A DNA stretch of 64,000 bases. Source: Methylopila sp. M107 (lineage in GTDB: Bacteria > Pseudomonadota > Alphaproteobacteria > Rhizobiales > Methylopilaceae). The stretch lies in NCBI RefSeq assembly GCF_000384475.1, contig NZ_ARWB01000001.1, positions 2,026,176 to 2,090,175 on the forward strand, read 5' to 3'. The notes beneath the pieces were generated by a model. That model was not told where the DNA came from. It saw only the letters and a program-made list of their open reading frames with translations, and did not search any database. Numbering within the stretch: the stretch's first letter is position 1; every line of letters begins with the position of its first letter. Made by a program: the position numbers and the translations under genes. Shown one piece after another: positions 37,554 to 45,884 of the stretch.

Positions 37554-37890
37554 TCAGGTCGTCTCCCTCGTCTGTCTTGACGTCATGAGCATGTCACGAG
37601 CCGGACGGGCTGTCGAACCCCGATCGGCACACATTCGTTCACGCCCGCGTGCCTCCGCCATGCGCTTTCGCGGGGGCTGCGCGGCCGCGCGGGCCGCGCA
37701 TCTCGATCCTCCTCCCTGCGGAACGCACGGGGCAGGAACCGAGGCGGCCGTTTTCGTGACGGTCCCCCCGCCGGGAAGCGCGGGGCGGCGACGTCTCGCC
37801 AGTCACGTGATCGTTCGCCTGACCCGGCGCGCCGCTTGCCGCCCTTCGCCGGGGCGGCGATACTGCGGACGCAAATGGGTGGCGTTGGGC
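37554..37890. other. Gene-free spacer between two divergent DUF465 genes
   Basis: No supported coding sequence. GC-rich with several short inverted repeats and no strong hairpin-T run. It must contain the promoters of both DUF465 genes, but no element can be picked out with confidence. Confidence 0.4.
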
Positions 37891-38127
37891 ATGGACGGCG
37901 CAATGGCGGGCGGTGAGGACGAGGGGCGGACCGACGAGGTCGCCGCGCGCGACGAGCTTGCGAGGCTCCGCGAAGAGCATCGCGATCTCGACCACGCCAT
38001 CGAGGCGCTGCAGCGCATCGGCGCGGGCGACCTGCTGCAGATCCAGCGCTTCAAGAAGCGCAAGCTCGGCCTGAAGGACCGGATATCCTTCCTCGAGGAC
38101 CAGCTGACGCCCGACATCATCGCGTGA
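37891..38127 (+). CDS. DUF465 (YdcH-like) protein, second copy
   Basis: The 78-residue helical protein has the same hairpin as its neighbour (LREEHRDLDHAIEALQ, then QIQRFKKRKLGLKDRISFLED) with an acidic N-terminal extension. The start is uncertain: ATG at 37891 or 37903, neither with a strong ribosome binding site. The two divergent DUF465 copies differ in length and charge and may form a heteromer (inference). Confidence 0.8.
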   Translation: MDGAMAGGEDEGRTDEVAARDELARLREEHRDLDHAIEALQRIGAGDLLQIQRFKKRKLGLKDRISFLEDQLTPDIIA

Positions 38128-38218
38128 CGTTCCGGGCGTGATCTTTCGATATTGAACCGTCATCGCCGGGCGTGTCGCCAGCGGCGCTCTGCTGGTCGCT
38201 GAGACTGCGACGCTTCAG

Positions 38219-38315
38219 CCGTCATGCCCGGCGGAGCCGGGTATCCACGACTTCCTCAGACCACAGCGCTCTACGGCCAAGTCGTGGATACCCGCGTGAA
38301 GACGCGGGCATGACG
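38219..38315. repeat. Family A paired palindromic repeat
   Basis: CGTCATGCCCGGCGGAGCCG at the left and GCGTGAAGACGCGGGCATGA at the right form opposite hairpins, with a longer spacer that itself pairs (ATCCACGACTT with AAGTCGTGGAT). It occupies the middle of the gene-free stretch 38128-38437 before purE; nothing else is seen there. Confidence 0.75.
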
Positions 38316-38437
38316 GCTCCGGTTCAGTCCATTCCGGTCTTGCTCTAAGGCAAAAGGGCGAGGGCCGCGGCGCTTGCGCCCGCGCGCGCCCTTCCCTATC
38401 GTCCGCGCCTCCATTCCCCGTCTCACGGAGCCTGAAG

Positions 38438-38959
38438 ATGGCCGCGGACCTCCGCGCCGACGCACCCTCTGTTTCTCCGCGCGTCGCGATCGTCATGGGC
38501 AGCCAGTCCGACTGGGCGACCATGACCCATGCGGCCGAAACGCTCGAGAAGCTCGGCGTCGCCCATGAGGCGCGCATCGTCTCGGCGCATCGCACGCCCG
38601 ACCGGCTGGTCGCCTTCGCGAAGGGGGCCAAGGCCGAGGGCTTCAAGGTGGTGATCGCTGGCGCCGGCGGCGCGGCGCATCTGCCGGGCATGATCGCGGC
38701 GATGACGCCGCTCCCCGTCTTCGGCGTGCCGGTCCAGTCGCACACGCTGTCCGGCCTCGACAGCCTGCTGTCGATCGTCCAGATGCCGGCGGGCGTCCCG
38801 GTCGGCACGCTCGCGATCGGCCGCGCGGGCGCCGTCAACGCCGCGCTGCTCGCGGCCGCCGTCGTCGCGCTTTCGGATGAGGCGCTCGCCGAGCGGCTCG
38901 ACGCCTGGCGCGCCGCCCAGACGGAAAGCGTCGCCGAAATCCCCGCACACGGAGCCTGA
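38438..38959 (+). CDS. purE: 5-(carboxyamino)imidazole ribonucleotide mutase
   Basis: Class I PurE converts N5-CAIR to CAIR in de novo purine synthesis. The 173-residue protein has the motifs [25 protein letters not shown] and [15 protein letters not shown]. It is the first gene of purE-purK, 5 bases before purK. No purine riboswitch is visible. Confidence 0.96.
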   Translation: MAADLRADAPSVSPRVAIVMGSQSDWATMTHAAETLEKLGVAHEARIVSAHRTPDRLVAFAKGAKAEGFKVVIAGAGGAAHLPGMIAAMTPLPVFGVPVQSHTLSGLDSLLSIVQMPAGVPVGTLAIGRAGAVNAALLAAAVVALSDEALAERLDAWRAAQTESVAEIPAHGA

Positions 38960-38964
38960 CGCCG

Positions 38965-40053
38965 ATGGCGACAAAACCCCTCGCGCCCGGCGCCGTGATC
39001 GGCATTCTGGGCGGCGGCCAGCTCGGCCGCATGATCGCGCTCGCGGCGGCCCCGCTCGGGCTGAAGACGCATGTCTACTGCCCCGATCCCGACAGCCCCG
39101 CCTTCGAGGTGGCGACCGCCCACACGGTCGCGGCCTACGAGGACGAGGCGGCGCTCGCCGCCTTCCGCGACAAGGTCGACGTCGTCACCTACGAGTTCGA
39201 GAACGTGCCGGCCGCGACCGCGAAGGCTGTTTCGGCGAAGACGCCGCTGTTCCCGGACGCCCGCGCGCTCGAGACCACGCAGGACCGGCTGACCGAGAAG
39301 ACCTTCCTGCGCAAGCTCGGTCTTCCGGTTCCGGACTTCGCCGCCGTCGACGACCGCGACGGTCTGGCGGCCGCGCTCGCCGCCATCGGCCGGCCGGCGG
39401 TGCTGAAGACGCGCCGCTTCGGCTATGACGGCAAGGGCCAGATCCTGATCCGAGAAGGGCTCGCGGTCGATCAGGCGCTCGCCGCCATGGGCGGGCAGCC
39501 GGCGATTCTCGAGGCTTTCGTGCCGTTCCGCGCCGAATGCTCGGTGATCGCGGCGCGCGGGCGTTCGGGCGAGTTCCGCGCCTATGACGTCGTCGAGAAC
39601 CGGCACGAGAACCACATCCTGCGCTCATCCCACGTGCCCGCCGCGATCCGGCGCGAGACGGCGTCCGCCGCCTTCGAGATCGCCAAGAAGATCGCCGACG
39701 CGCTTAACTACGTCGGCGTGCTCGGCGTCGAACTGTTCGTGGTCGACGGGCCGGCGGGCGAGCGCGTGCTTGTCAACGAGATCGCGCCGCGGGTGCACAA
39801 TTCCGGCCACTGGACGATCGAGGGCGCGGCGACCAGTCAGTTCGAGCAGCATGTCCGCGCGATCGCCGGCTGGCCGCTCGGCTCCACCAAGGCGCGCGGC
39901 GAGGTGACGATGACGAACCTGCTGGGCGCCGAGGCCAACCGCTGGCGCGAGGCGCTCGCCGAAAACGGCGCCTCGCTGCACCTCTACGGCAAGGGCGACC
40001 CGAAGCCCGGCCGCAAGATGGGGCACGTCACGCGGGTGAAGACGGCGGGGTAG
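38965..40053 (+). CDS. purK: 5-(carboxyamino)imidazole ribonucleotide synthase
   Basis: ATP-grasp enzyme that makes N5-CAIR from AIR, ATP and bicarbonate. Motifs include IGILGGGQLGRMIALAAAPLG (N-terminal Rossmann), RFGYDGKGQ, ILEAFVPFRAECSVI and VNEIAPRVHNSGHWT. At 362 residues it has the usual length. It follows purE by five bases in an operon. The gene is followed by a perfect 22-base palindrome that may mark the transcript end. Confidence 0.96.
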   Translation: MATKPLAPGAVIGILGGGQLGRMIALAAAPLGLKTHVYCPDPDSPAFEVATAHTVAAYEDEAALAAFRDKVDVVTYEFENVPAATAKAVSAKTPLFPDARALETTQDRLTEKTFLRKLGLPVPDFAAVDDRDGLAAALAAIGRPAVLKTRRFGYDGKGQILIREGLAVDQALAAMGGQPAILEAFVPFRAECSVIAARGRSGEFRAYDVVENRHENHILRSSHVPAAIRRETASAAFEIAKKIADALNYVGVLGVELFVVDGPAGERVLVNEIAPRVHNSGHWTIEGAATSQFEQHVRAIAGWPLGSTKARGEVTMTNLLGAEANRWREALAENGASLHLYGKGDPKPGRKMGHVTRVKTAG

Positions 40054-40080
40054 GACCGCGGCCGCCGCCTGACGGGAAGC

Positions 40081-40102
40081 CGTCATTCCGGCCGGAATGA
40101 CG
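40081..40102. repeat. Minimal family A palindrome
   Basis: CGTCATTCCGG-CCGGAATGACG is a perfect 22-base palindrome, the basic unit from which the longer family A repeats can be built. It lies between the convergent purK and the next gene. Confidence 0.75.
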
Positions 40103-40153
40103 GGTCTGCCTGGACGGTTGGCTTCATCGACGATGGCGCTCGCCGCTTCGCGC

Positions 40154-40612
40154 TCAAGGTTGGATCGCCAGCCAGACGACACGCGCAGCGGCCGGGTCGT
40201 AGCGCGCGATCACGGCGTGTTTGACGTTTTCGCAGGTCAGGATGACGGGCCTGCCCGTCGCTTCGCCGAGGATCGACATGAACTGTGCGATCCCTTCGGC
40301 ATCGTCGCGAGATGCGACGTCGCGGGGGTCGAGATCGAACTCGATCTCCGATTCGTCGAAGAAGTGACAGTTGAGCGCCACCCGCCCCACCGTCACGGCG
40401 AGCATGGGCCTCGTCTCGCCGAACGCCGCCGCCCAATCCAGATTTTCAGGCATCGGTCCGGAACATCCGAGCGAGGTCAAGACAGGCGGCGGGTCGAGCT
40501 CGCGCAGCGCCGCCCACGCGGCTTTCCAGTGGGCGTGCGAGGTTCCAAGGACATAAATGTCCCGCAACGCTCCATCGAACGCGAACTCAGCTTTGACCCG
40601 GTTCCAATCCAT
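40154..40612 (-). CDS. Hypothetical protein
   Basis: The soluble 152-residue protein has no signal peptide or membrane segment. Conserved-looking parts are [17 protein letters not shown] and [20 protein letters not shown]-like strands near the C-terminus. No family is recognised. The start MDWNRV is chosen; an ATG seven codons earlier at 40633 is also possible and neither has a strong ribosome binding site. It is convergent with purK and divergent from rpsU. Confidence 0.6.
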   Translation of the reverse strand: MDWNRVKAEFAFDGALRDIYVLGTSHAHWKAAWAALRELDPPPVLTSLGCSGPMPENLDWAAAFGETRPMLAVTVGRVALNCHFFDESEIEFDLDPRDVASRDDAEGIAQFMSILGEATGRPVILTCENVKHAVIARYDPAAARVVWLAIQP

Positions 40613-40789
40613 CGCCCGACCAATCGGCTGCATGGTGCGCCGCGAGCATGGACAAGCCCCACGTCCGCTGCTAGACAATTCCCAGAGGATGGCGCCGGGC
40701 GTTTCGCACGGTCGTCGTTTTTTTGTTTTCCGGGGGTCGCGAGCGGCCGCCAGCCGCCACAGACGACAACGCACACTCCGAGGCACGAC

Positions 40790-41011
40790 GTGCAGGTTCT
40801 CGTTCGCGACAACAATGTCGACCAGGCCCTCAAGGCCCTCAAGAAGAAGATGCAGCGCGAAGGCATCTTCCGTGAAATGAAGCTCCGCGGACATTACGAG
40901 AAGCCCTCCGAGAAGCGCGCCCGCGAGAGCGCCGAGGCCGTCCGCCGCGCCCGCAAGCTCGCCCGCAAGCGCCTGCAGCGCGAAGGCCTGCTCCCTCAGA
41001 AGAAGAAGTGA
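40790..41011 (+). CDS. rpsU: 30S ribosomal protein bS21
   Basis: The 73-residue protein begins [20 protein letters not shown] and ends in a basic helix ([13 protein letters not shown]), as in alphaproteobacterial S21, which helps mRNA binding on the 30S subunit. The start is a GTG with GAGG about nine bases upstream; no ATG fits. It appears monocistronic, with a strong terminator downstream. Confidence 0.95.
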   Translation: MQVLVRDNNVDQALKALKKKMQREGIFREMKLRGHYEKPSEKRARESAEAVRRARKLARKRLQREGLLPQKKK

Positions 41012-41054
41012 TTCGGCGGCCATTGCGGCCGTTTCGTTTCATTCGAGATTTTCG

Positions 41055-41085
41055 CGCCCGTCCGGACACGCCTGACGGGCGTTTT
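41055..41085 (+). terminator. Rho-independent terminator of rpsU
   Basis: CGCCCGT at 41055-41061 pairs with ACGGGCG at 41075-41081, followed directly by TTTT. It lies about 45 bases after the rpsU stop. Confidence 0.8.
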
Positions 41086-41193
41086 CGCGTTTGGCGCGGC
41101 CCCAGGCCCGAAAGCCGGCGCGGCATCGCAATCTCGCCGCATTCGGCCTGTGTCTGAAGAGCTTCCGGTTTCCCAAGCTGTAGGTGGTGTGGA

Positions 41194-42054
41194 ATGGCTC
41201 GTCCGGCGGGCATGATCGCGGTTTGGCGCCCAGGCGTTGTTCTGGCCGCCGCGCTTGCGCTCGCAGGCTGCGACACGATGGGCTCGGGCTCGCGCGACGT
41301 CGACCCGGACGTCTACGCCGCCCGCACCTCGGACCTCTCCTCGCTCTCCCAGGTGGTGAACAGCAACCCGAACGACCCGGAAGCGCTCAACATGCGCGGC
41401 TCGGCCTATGCGCGGCTCGGCCAGTACGACAACGCGATCGGCGATTTCAACCGCGCGGTCCAGATCAACGGCTCGTTCGCCAAGGCCTACGCCAACCGGG
41501 CGCTGGCCTACCGCTCGAAGGGCGACAACGGCGCGGCGCTCGCCGACTACAACCGGGCGATCGAGGCCGACGGCAATTACGGCTCGGCCTATGTGGGCCG
41601 CGGCAACCTCTACCGCATGACCGGCCGCACCGATTCCGCGCTCGCCGATTTCGACCGCGCCATCCAGGTCGACCCGAACAATGCGCAGGCCTGGCACAAT
41701 CGCGGACTGATCCATCAGAGCCAAGGCCGCCAGGAAGACGCGATCGACGACTTCACCAAGGCGACCGCGATCTCGGTGACGCAGGCGGAACCCTATATCG
41801 GCCGCGCCAACAGCTATCTCGCGCAGGGCGACTACGCGGCCGCGATCGACGACTTCAACACCGCCCGCACGCTCGCGCCGAAGAACGTCGACGCATGGCT
41901 CGGCCGCGCGCAGGCCTTCGAGAAGCGCAACGAGCTGCAGAACGCCCGCGCGAGCTACGCGCAGGTGTTGAACATCGACGCTCGCAACAAGCAGGCCCAG
42001 GAGGGCTTTTCGCGCGTCGGCGGGCAGCGCGGTACGGCGTATACGGAGAACTGA
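41194..42054 (+). CDS. TPR-repeat lipoprotein
   Basis: The 286-residue protein has a lipoprotein signal with lipobox LALAGC, so it is probably anchored to the outer membrane. At least six TPR units follow, such as YARLGQYDNAIGDFNRAVQ, YRSKGDNGAALADYNRAI and YLAQGDYAAAIDDFNTA. The protein probably serves as a scaffold. Its last 46 codons are duplicated as a fragment at 45642-45779. A hairpin GGCTTCGCCCGAAGCC follows the stop. Confidence 0.92.
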   Translation: MARPAGMIAVWRPGVVLAAALALAGCDTMGSGSRDVDPDVYAARTSDLSSLSQVVNSNPNDPEALNMRGSAYARLGQYDNAIGDFNRAVQINGSFAKAYANRALAYRSKGDNGAALADYNRAIEADGNYGSAYVGRGNLYRMTGRTDSALADFDRAIQVDPNNAQAWHNRGLIHQSQGRQEDAIDDFTKATAISVTQAEPYIGRANSYLAQGDYAAAIDDFNTARTLAPKNVDAWLGRAQAFEKRNELQNARASYAQVLNIDARNKQAQEGFSRVGGQRGTAYTEN

Positions 42055-42438
42055 GCGAGGCTTCGCCCGAAGCCCTGCCCGCGCCGTTCGCCAGAAGACG
42101 CAAGACGGCGGCGGCAATCGGTCCGGACAGCTCCACGGCGGCGCGGTGCGGGCGACGGAGGCGATGAGCTGCGCTTTGGTGGGCAGAACGTCGTGGCCCG
42201 ACGGCCGCGGCCCGTGGCAATTTCGACAGGATCGCGACAGACTCGGCGATTATCATTTCGTGATCGCTCCGCTCTGTCTCAACTGTGGGCTGTCGGATGC
42301 GAAACGACCAAGCTTTAAAACAACAACTGCCCAACCAAAAACCAAAGCGGGCCGACGCATAGCGCGCCAAAGCTCCATGCGACGCTCGCCGGATCGGAAA
42401 TAAATCCGACCGGAAAACGACACGTGGGGAAGTGCTCG
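42055..42438. other. Gene-free region between the TPR lipoprotein and tctC
   Basis: No supported gene. A perfect 7-base hairpin GGCTTCG-CC-CGAAGCC (42059-42074) follows the TPR stop. An AT-richer segment near 42300-42350 (GCTTTAAAACAACAACTGCC) may be the tctCBA promoter. Nothing indicates a riboswitch. Confidence 0.4.
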
Positions 42439-43392
42439 ATGCAAAACCTGTTGCGCGGCGCGATTTGCGCGCTCGCTTTGACTGTCGCGGTTCCGGCCGC
42501 ATCCGCCGCCAGTCTCAAGATCACGGCGCCCGCAGCGCCCGGCGGCGGCTGGGATCAGACGGCGCGCGCCATGCAGATGGTTCTGCAGACAGAGAAGCTC
42601 GCGACCGGCGTGCAGGTCGAGAACGTTCCAGGCGCAGGCGGCACCATCGGCCTCGCGCAGTTCGCGCTGCGCTCGAAGGGCGATCCCAACGCTCTGATCG
42701 TCGGCGGCTTCGTCATGGTCGGCGCCATCATCACCAACAAGGCGCCCGTGACGCTCGACCAGGTGACGCCGATCGCGCGGCTCACCGGCGAGTATGAGGC
42801 GATCGTCGTCAACGCGGATTCGCCGGTGAAAAGCATCGCGGACATCGTGACGATGCTGAAGGCCAATCCGGGTTCCGTGTCGTGGGGCGGCGGTTCCGCG
42901 GGCGGCACGGACCACATCACGGCTGGGCTGATCGCGAAAGCGGCCGGCGTCGATCCGACGAAGGTCAACTACATCGCCTATTCGGGCGGCGGCGAATCCA
43001 TGGCGGCGATCCTCGGCGGCAAGACCACCGTCGGCGTCGCGGGCTACGGGGAGTTCGACTCCCAGGTGAAGGCCGGCAAGCTCCGCGTTCTCGCGATTTC
43101 GGCGCCCGAGCGCGTCGCCGGGATCGACGCCCCGACGCTGAAGGAGAGCGGGCTCGACGTCGTGATCCAGAACTGGCGCATGGTGGCCGCGCCCGCGGGC
43201 CTGAAGCCGGACAAGAAGGCGGAGCTCGTCAAGACCATCGCCGCGATGGCGAAATCCCAGGCCTGGCAGGACCAGCTCAAGGCGAAGGGCTGGACCGACA
43301 CCTTCCTCGAGGGCGACGCTTTCGAGGCTCAGCTCAAGTCCGACATCGCCAAGACCGAAGCGATCCTCAAAGAGATCGGTCTCGCCAAATGA
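42439..43392 (+). CDS. Tripartite tricarboxylate transporter substrate-binding protein (TctC-type)
   Basis: Periplasmic binding protein of a TTT system. The 317-residue product has a signal peptide (LLRGAICALALTVAVPAASA) and the TctC fold motifs APAAPGGGWDQTARAMQM, ENVPGAGGTIGLAQF and WGGGSAGGTDHITAGLIA. The start ATG is chosen over a GTG five codons earlier. It is the first gene of tctC-tctB-tctA, coupled to tctB by ATGA. The substrate is a di- or tricarboxylate by family; specificity unknown. Confidence 0.95.
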   Translation: MQNLLRGAICALALTVAVPAASAASLKITAPAAPGGGWDQTARAMQMVLQTEKLATGVQVENVPGAGGTIGLAQFALRSKGDPNALIVGGFVMVGAIITNKAPVTLDQVTPIARLTGEYEAIVVNADSPVKSIADIVTMLKANPGSVSWGGGSAGGTDHITAGLIAKAAGVDPTKVNYIAYSGGGESMAAILGGKTTVGVAGYGEFDSQVKAGKLRVLAISAPERVAGIDAPTLKESGLDVVIQNWRMVAAPAGLKPDKKAELVKTIAAMAKSQAWQDQLKAKGWTDTFLEGDAFEAQLKSDIAKTEAILKEIGLAK

Positions 43393-43967
43393 CCGGCGAG
43401 GCCTCGGCGGGCCGACGGTTCGGCCCGATCGCGATGGCCGTGGGCATGCTCGCGATCGCCGCGGTGGTGGCGGTCGAGGCGAAACGGCTGTCGGCGGTGA
43501 CGCTCTACGGCGGCGACATCGGTCCCGCCGTGTTTCCGTGGATCATCGCGGCCGGTCTCGCCGTTCTCGGCGTGGTGAACCTGCTCTCGGCGCTCAAGGC
43601 CAGGGCCGCGGAGGGCGCCCCTGTCGAGGTCGCCCCCGTGCTCTGGGTGGTCGGCGGCCTCGCCGCGCAGATCCTGCTGCTGATCCCGGCGAGCAGCTGG
43701 CTGTCGGCCCTCTCGGGCGTCTTCGGCTTCGACCCGGAGGCGGCGGGCGCGAAGCTGCCGTTCAACGCCGACCTCTCGGCGGGCTTCGCGATCGCGACGG
43801 GCGTCCTGTTCGGGCTCTCCGCGCGCGGCTTCGGCGGCAAGCCGCTCTGGCTCACGATCCCGATCGGGATCGTGGCGTCGCTCGCGATCTACCTGGTCTT
43901 CGCGAAGGGGCTGGACCTGTCGCTGCCGGTGGGGCCGATCGAGAACCTGTTCTCGTCCGGCGGATAA
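43389..43967 (+). CDS. Tripartite tricarboxylate transporter small membrane subunit (TctB-type)
   Basis: The 192-residue protein has about five hydrophobic segments (IAMAVGMLAIAAVVAVEA, PAVFPWIIAAGLAVLGVVNLL and others), as in TctB. Start overlaps the tctC stop. It works with the large TctA permease, encoded 145 bases later. Confidence 0.9.
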   Translation: MTGEASAGRRFGPIAMAVGMLAIAAVVAVEAKRLSAVTLYGGDIGPAVFPWIIAAGLAVLGVVNLLSALKARAAEGAPVEVAPVLWVVGGLAAQILLLIPASSWLSALSGVFGFDPEAAGAKLPFNADLSAGFAIATGVLFGLSARGFGGKPLWLTIPIGIVASLAIYLVFAKGLDLSLPVGPIENLFSSGG

Positions 43968-43996
43968 CGGCCATGCGAGAGCCACGAACCGGCGGC

Positions 43997-44014
43997 GCGC
44001 CCCTCGCGGGGCGC
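43997..44014 (+). other. Stable hairpin between tctB and tctA
   Basis: GCGCCCC pairs perfectly with GGGGCGC around TCGC, inside the 145-base tctB-tctA gap. With no T-run it is not a terminator; it may protect or process the transcript (inference). Confidence 0.4.
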
Positions 44015-44112
44015 CTGCGCATCGCATCTTCCATCCAAAATTCAAACCGTGAACGGCCGGAGCCGGTCTGCGGGGCGGTTCGTTTCCGAATTCCGGCCGG
44101 GGGGCCCGCGTA

Positions 44113-45618
44113 ATGGAAAGCTTCGTCGCACTCGGCCAAGGCATCGCGGTCGCGCTGCAGCCGGGCAACCTGCTCTATGCCCTGATCGGCGTTACGCTCG
44201 GCACCGCGGTCGGCGTGCTTCCCGGCATCGGGCCGGCGCTCACCATCGCGCTGCTGCTGCCGGTCACGTTCCAGCTCGACCCCGGGGGGTCGCTGATCAT
44301 GTTCGCCGGAATCTACTACGGCGGCATGTATGGCGGCTCGACCTCGTCGATCCTGCTCAACACGCCGGGCGAGAGCGCGTCGATCATCACCTCGCTCGAG
44401 GGCAACAAGATGGCCCGCGCCGGGCGCGGCGGCCCGGCGCTGGCGACCTCGGCCATCGGCTCGTTCGTCGCCGGCGCGCTCGCGACGCTCGGCCTCGCGC
44501 TGGTCGCGCCGCTGGTGGTGAAGGTTGCGCTCGCCTTCGGACCGGAGGACTACTTCGCCCTCATGGTGCTCGCCTTCACGACGGTCTCGGCCGCCTTCGG
44601 CGACTCGGCGCAACGCGGACTGGCGAGCCTGTTTCTCGGTCTGTCGCTCGGGCTCATCGGCATCGACCTGCAATCCGGCCAGGCGCGCCTCGCCTTCGGC
44701 GTGCCGGACCTGCTCGACGGCATCGAGGTGACGACCGCCGCGGTCGCGCTGTTCGCCATTGGCGAGACGCTGTTCGTCGTGTCGCAAGGGGCGGCGAACG
44801 CCGACAAGGTCGAGCCGGTGCGCGGCTCCATCTGGATGACCATCGAGGACTGGAAGCGGTCGTGGAAGCCGTGGCTGCGCGGCACGGCTCTCGGCTTCCC
44901 GTTCGGCGCCCTGCCGGCGGGCGGCGCCGAGATCCCGACCTTCATCAGCTACGCGATCGAAAAGAGGCTCTCCAAGAAACCCGAGGAGTTCGGCCACGGC
45001 GCGATCGAGGGCGTCGCGGGTCCGGAGGCGGCGAACAACGCCTCGGCGGCCGGCACGCTGGTGCCGCTGCTGACGCTCGGCCTGCCGACCTCGGCGACCG
45101 CCGCGATCATGCTGGCGGGCTTCCAGCAGTACAATCTGCAGCCCGGCCCGCTGCTGTTCGCGAACAATCCGGAGATCGTCTGGGGCCTGATCGCGAGCCT
45201 GTTCATCGCGAACGTCATGCTGATCGTGCTGAACCTGCCGCTGGTCGGCCTGTGGGTGCGCCTGCTGTCGATCCCGCGGCCGTGGCTCTACGGCGGCATC
45301 CTGGCCTTCGCGACGCTCGGCACGCTCGGCGCCAACCCTTCCGTGGTCGAGCTGACGATGCTGCTCTGTCTCGGCGTGCTGGGCTTCCTGCTGAGGATCT
45401 TCGGCTTTCCGATCGCGCCGGTGGTCATCGGCCTGATCCTCGGACCGCTCGCCGAACAGCAGCTTCGCCGGGCGCTCTCGATCAGCCAGGGCGATCCGAT
45501 GGTGTTCCTCACCTCGCCGCTCTCCGCCACGCTGCTCGCGCTCGCGGCCGCGGCCATCATCCTCCCGATCGTGCTGAAGACCCGCCAGAGGGGCCTCACC
45601 TTCGGCGAGGACGACTGA
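44113..45618 (+). CDS. Tripartite tricarboxylate transporter large permease (TctA-type)
   Basis: The 501-residue integral membrane protein has about twelve helices. The TctA hallmark regions are [24 protein letters not shown] near residue 35, [20 protein letters not shown] near 75 and the later repeat [18 protein letters not shown]. Two inverted halves are expected. It completes the tctCBA set that imports carboxylates with ion gradients. Confidence 0.95.
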   Translation: MESFVALGQGIAVALQPGNLLYALIGVTLGTAVGVLPGIGPALTIALLLPVTFQLDPGGSLIMFAGIYYGGMYGGSTSSILLNTPGESASIITSLEGNKMARAGRGGPALATSAIGSFVAGALATLGLALVAPLVVKVALAFGPEDYFALMVLAFTTVSAAFGDSAQRGLASLFLGLSLGLIGIDLQSGQARLAFGVPDLLDGIEVTTAAVALFAIGETLFVVSQGAANADKVEPVRGSIWMTIEDWKRSWKPWLRGTALGFPFGALPAGGAEIPTFISYAIEKRLSKKPEEFGHGAIEGVAGPEAANNASAAGTLVPLLTLGLPTSATAAIMLAGFQQYNLQPGPLLFANNPEIVWGLIASLFIANVMLIVLNLPLVGLWVRLLSIPRPWLYGGILAFATLGTLGANPSVVELTMLLCLGVLGFLLRIFGFPIAPVVIGLILGPLAEQQLRRALSISQGDPMVFLTSPLSATLLALAAAAIILPIVLKTRQRGLTFGEDD

Positions 45619-45641
45619 CCCTCGGCGCGCCTCGCGAGACG

Positions 45642-45779
45642 TTCACGAGGCGCAACAAGCTGCGGAACGCCCGCGCCAGCTGCGCCCAGGCGCTGAACAT
45701 CGACGGCCGCAACAAGCCGGCCCAGGACGGTTTTTCGCGCGTCGGCGGGCAGCGGGGCGCGAGCTTTACGGAGAATTGA
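45642..45779 (+). pseudogene. Truncated copy of the TPR lipoprotein 3' end
   Basis: This stretch translates as a near copy of the TPR lipoprotein C-terminus (NKLRNARASCAQALNIDGRN, then FSRVGGQRGASFTEN and a stop). The corresponding part of the intact gene is 41917-42054. By eye about 85 percent of bases match over some 130 positions. No start codon or signal is present, so it is a gene remnant. It lies just downstream of tctA, so the tct genes are bracketed by direct copies. Confidence 0.75.
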
Positions 45780-45884
45780 GGGGGTGCTGCAGAGCCGGGC
45801 TTCGGAGCGAACGTTTTTGCCTCTACCTCCTGTTGCAACGGCAAATCGTTTAGCTAGCCTCGCCTGATTGGCGGGGCGGACACG

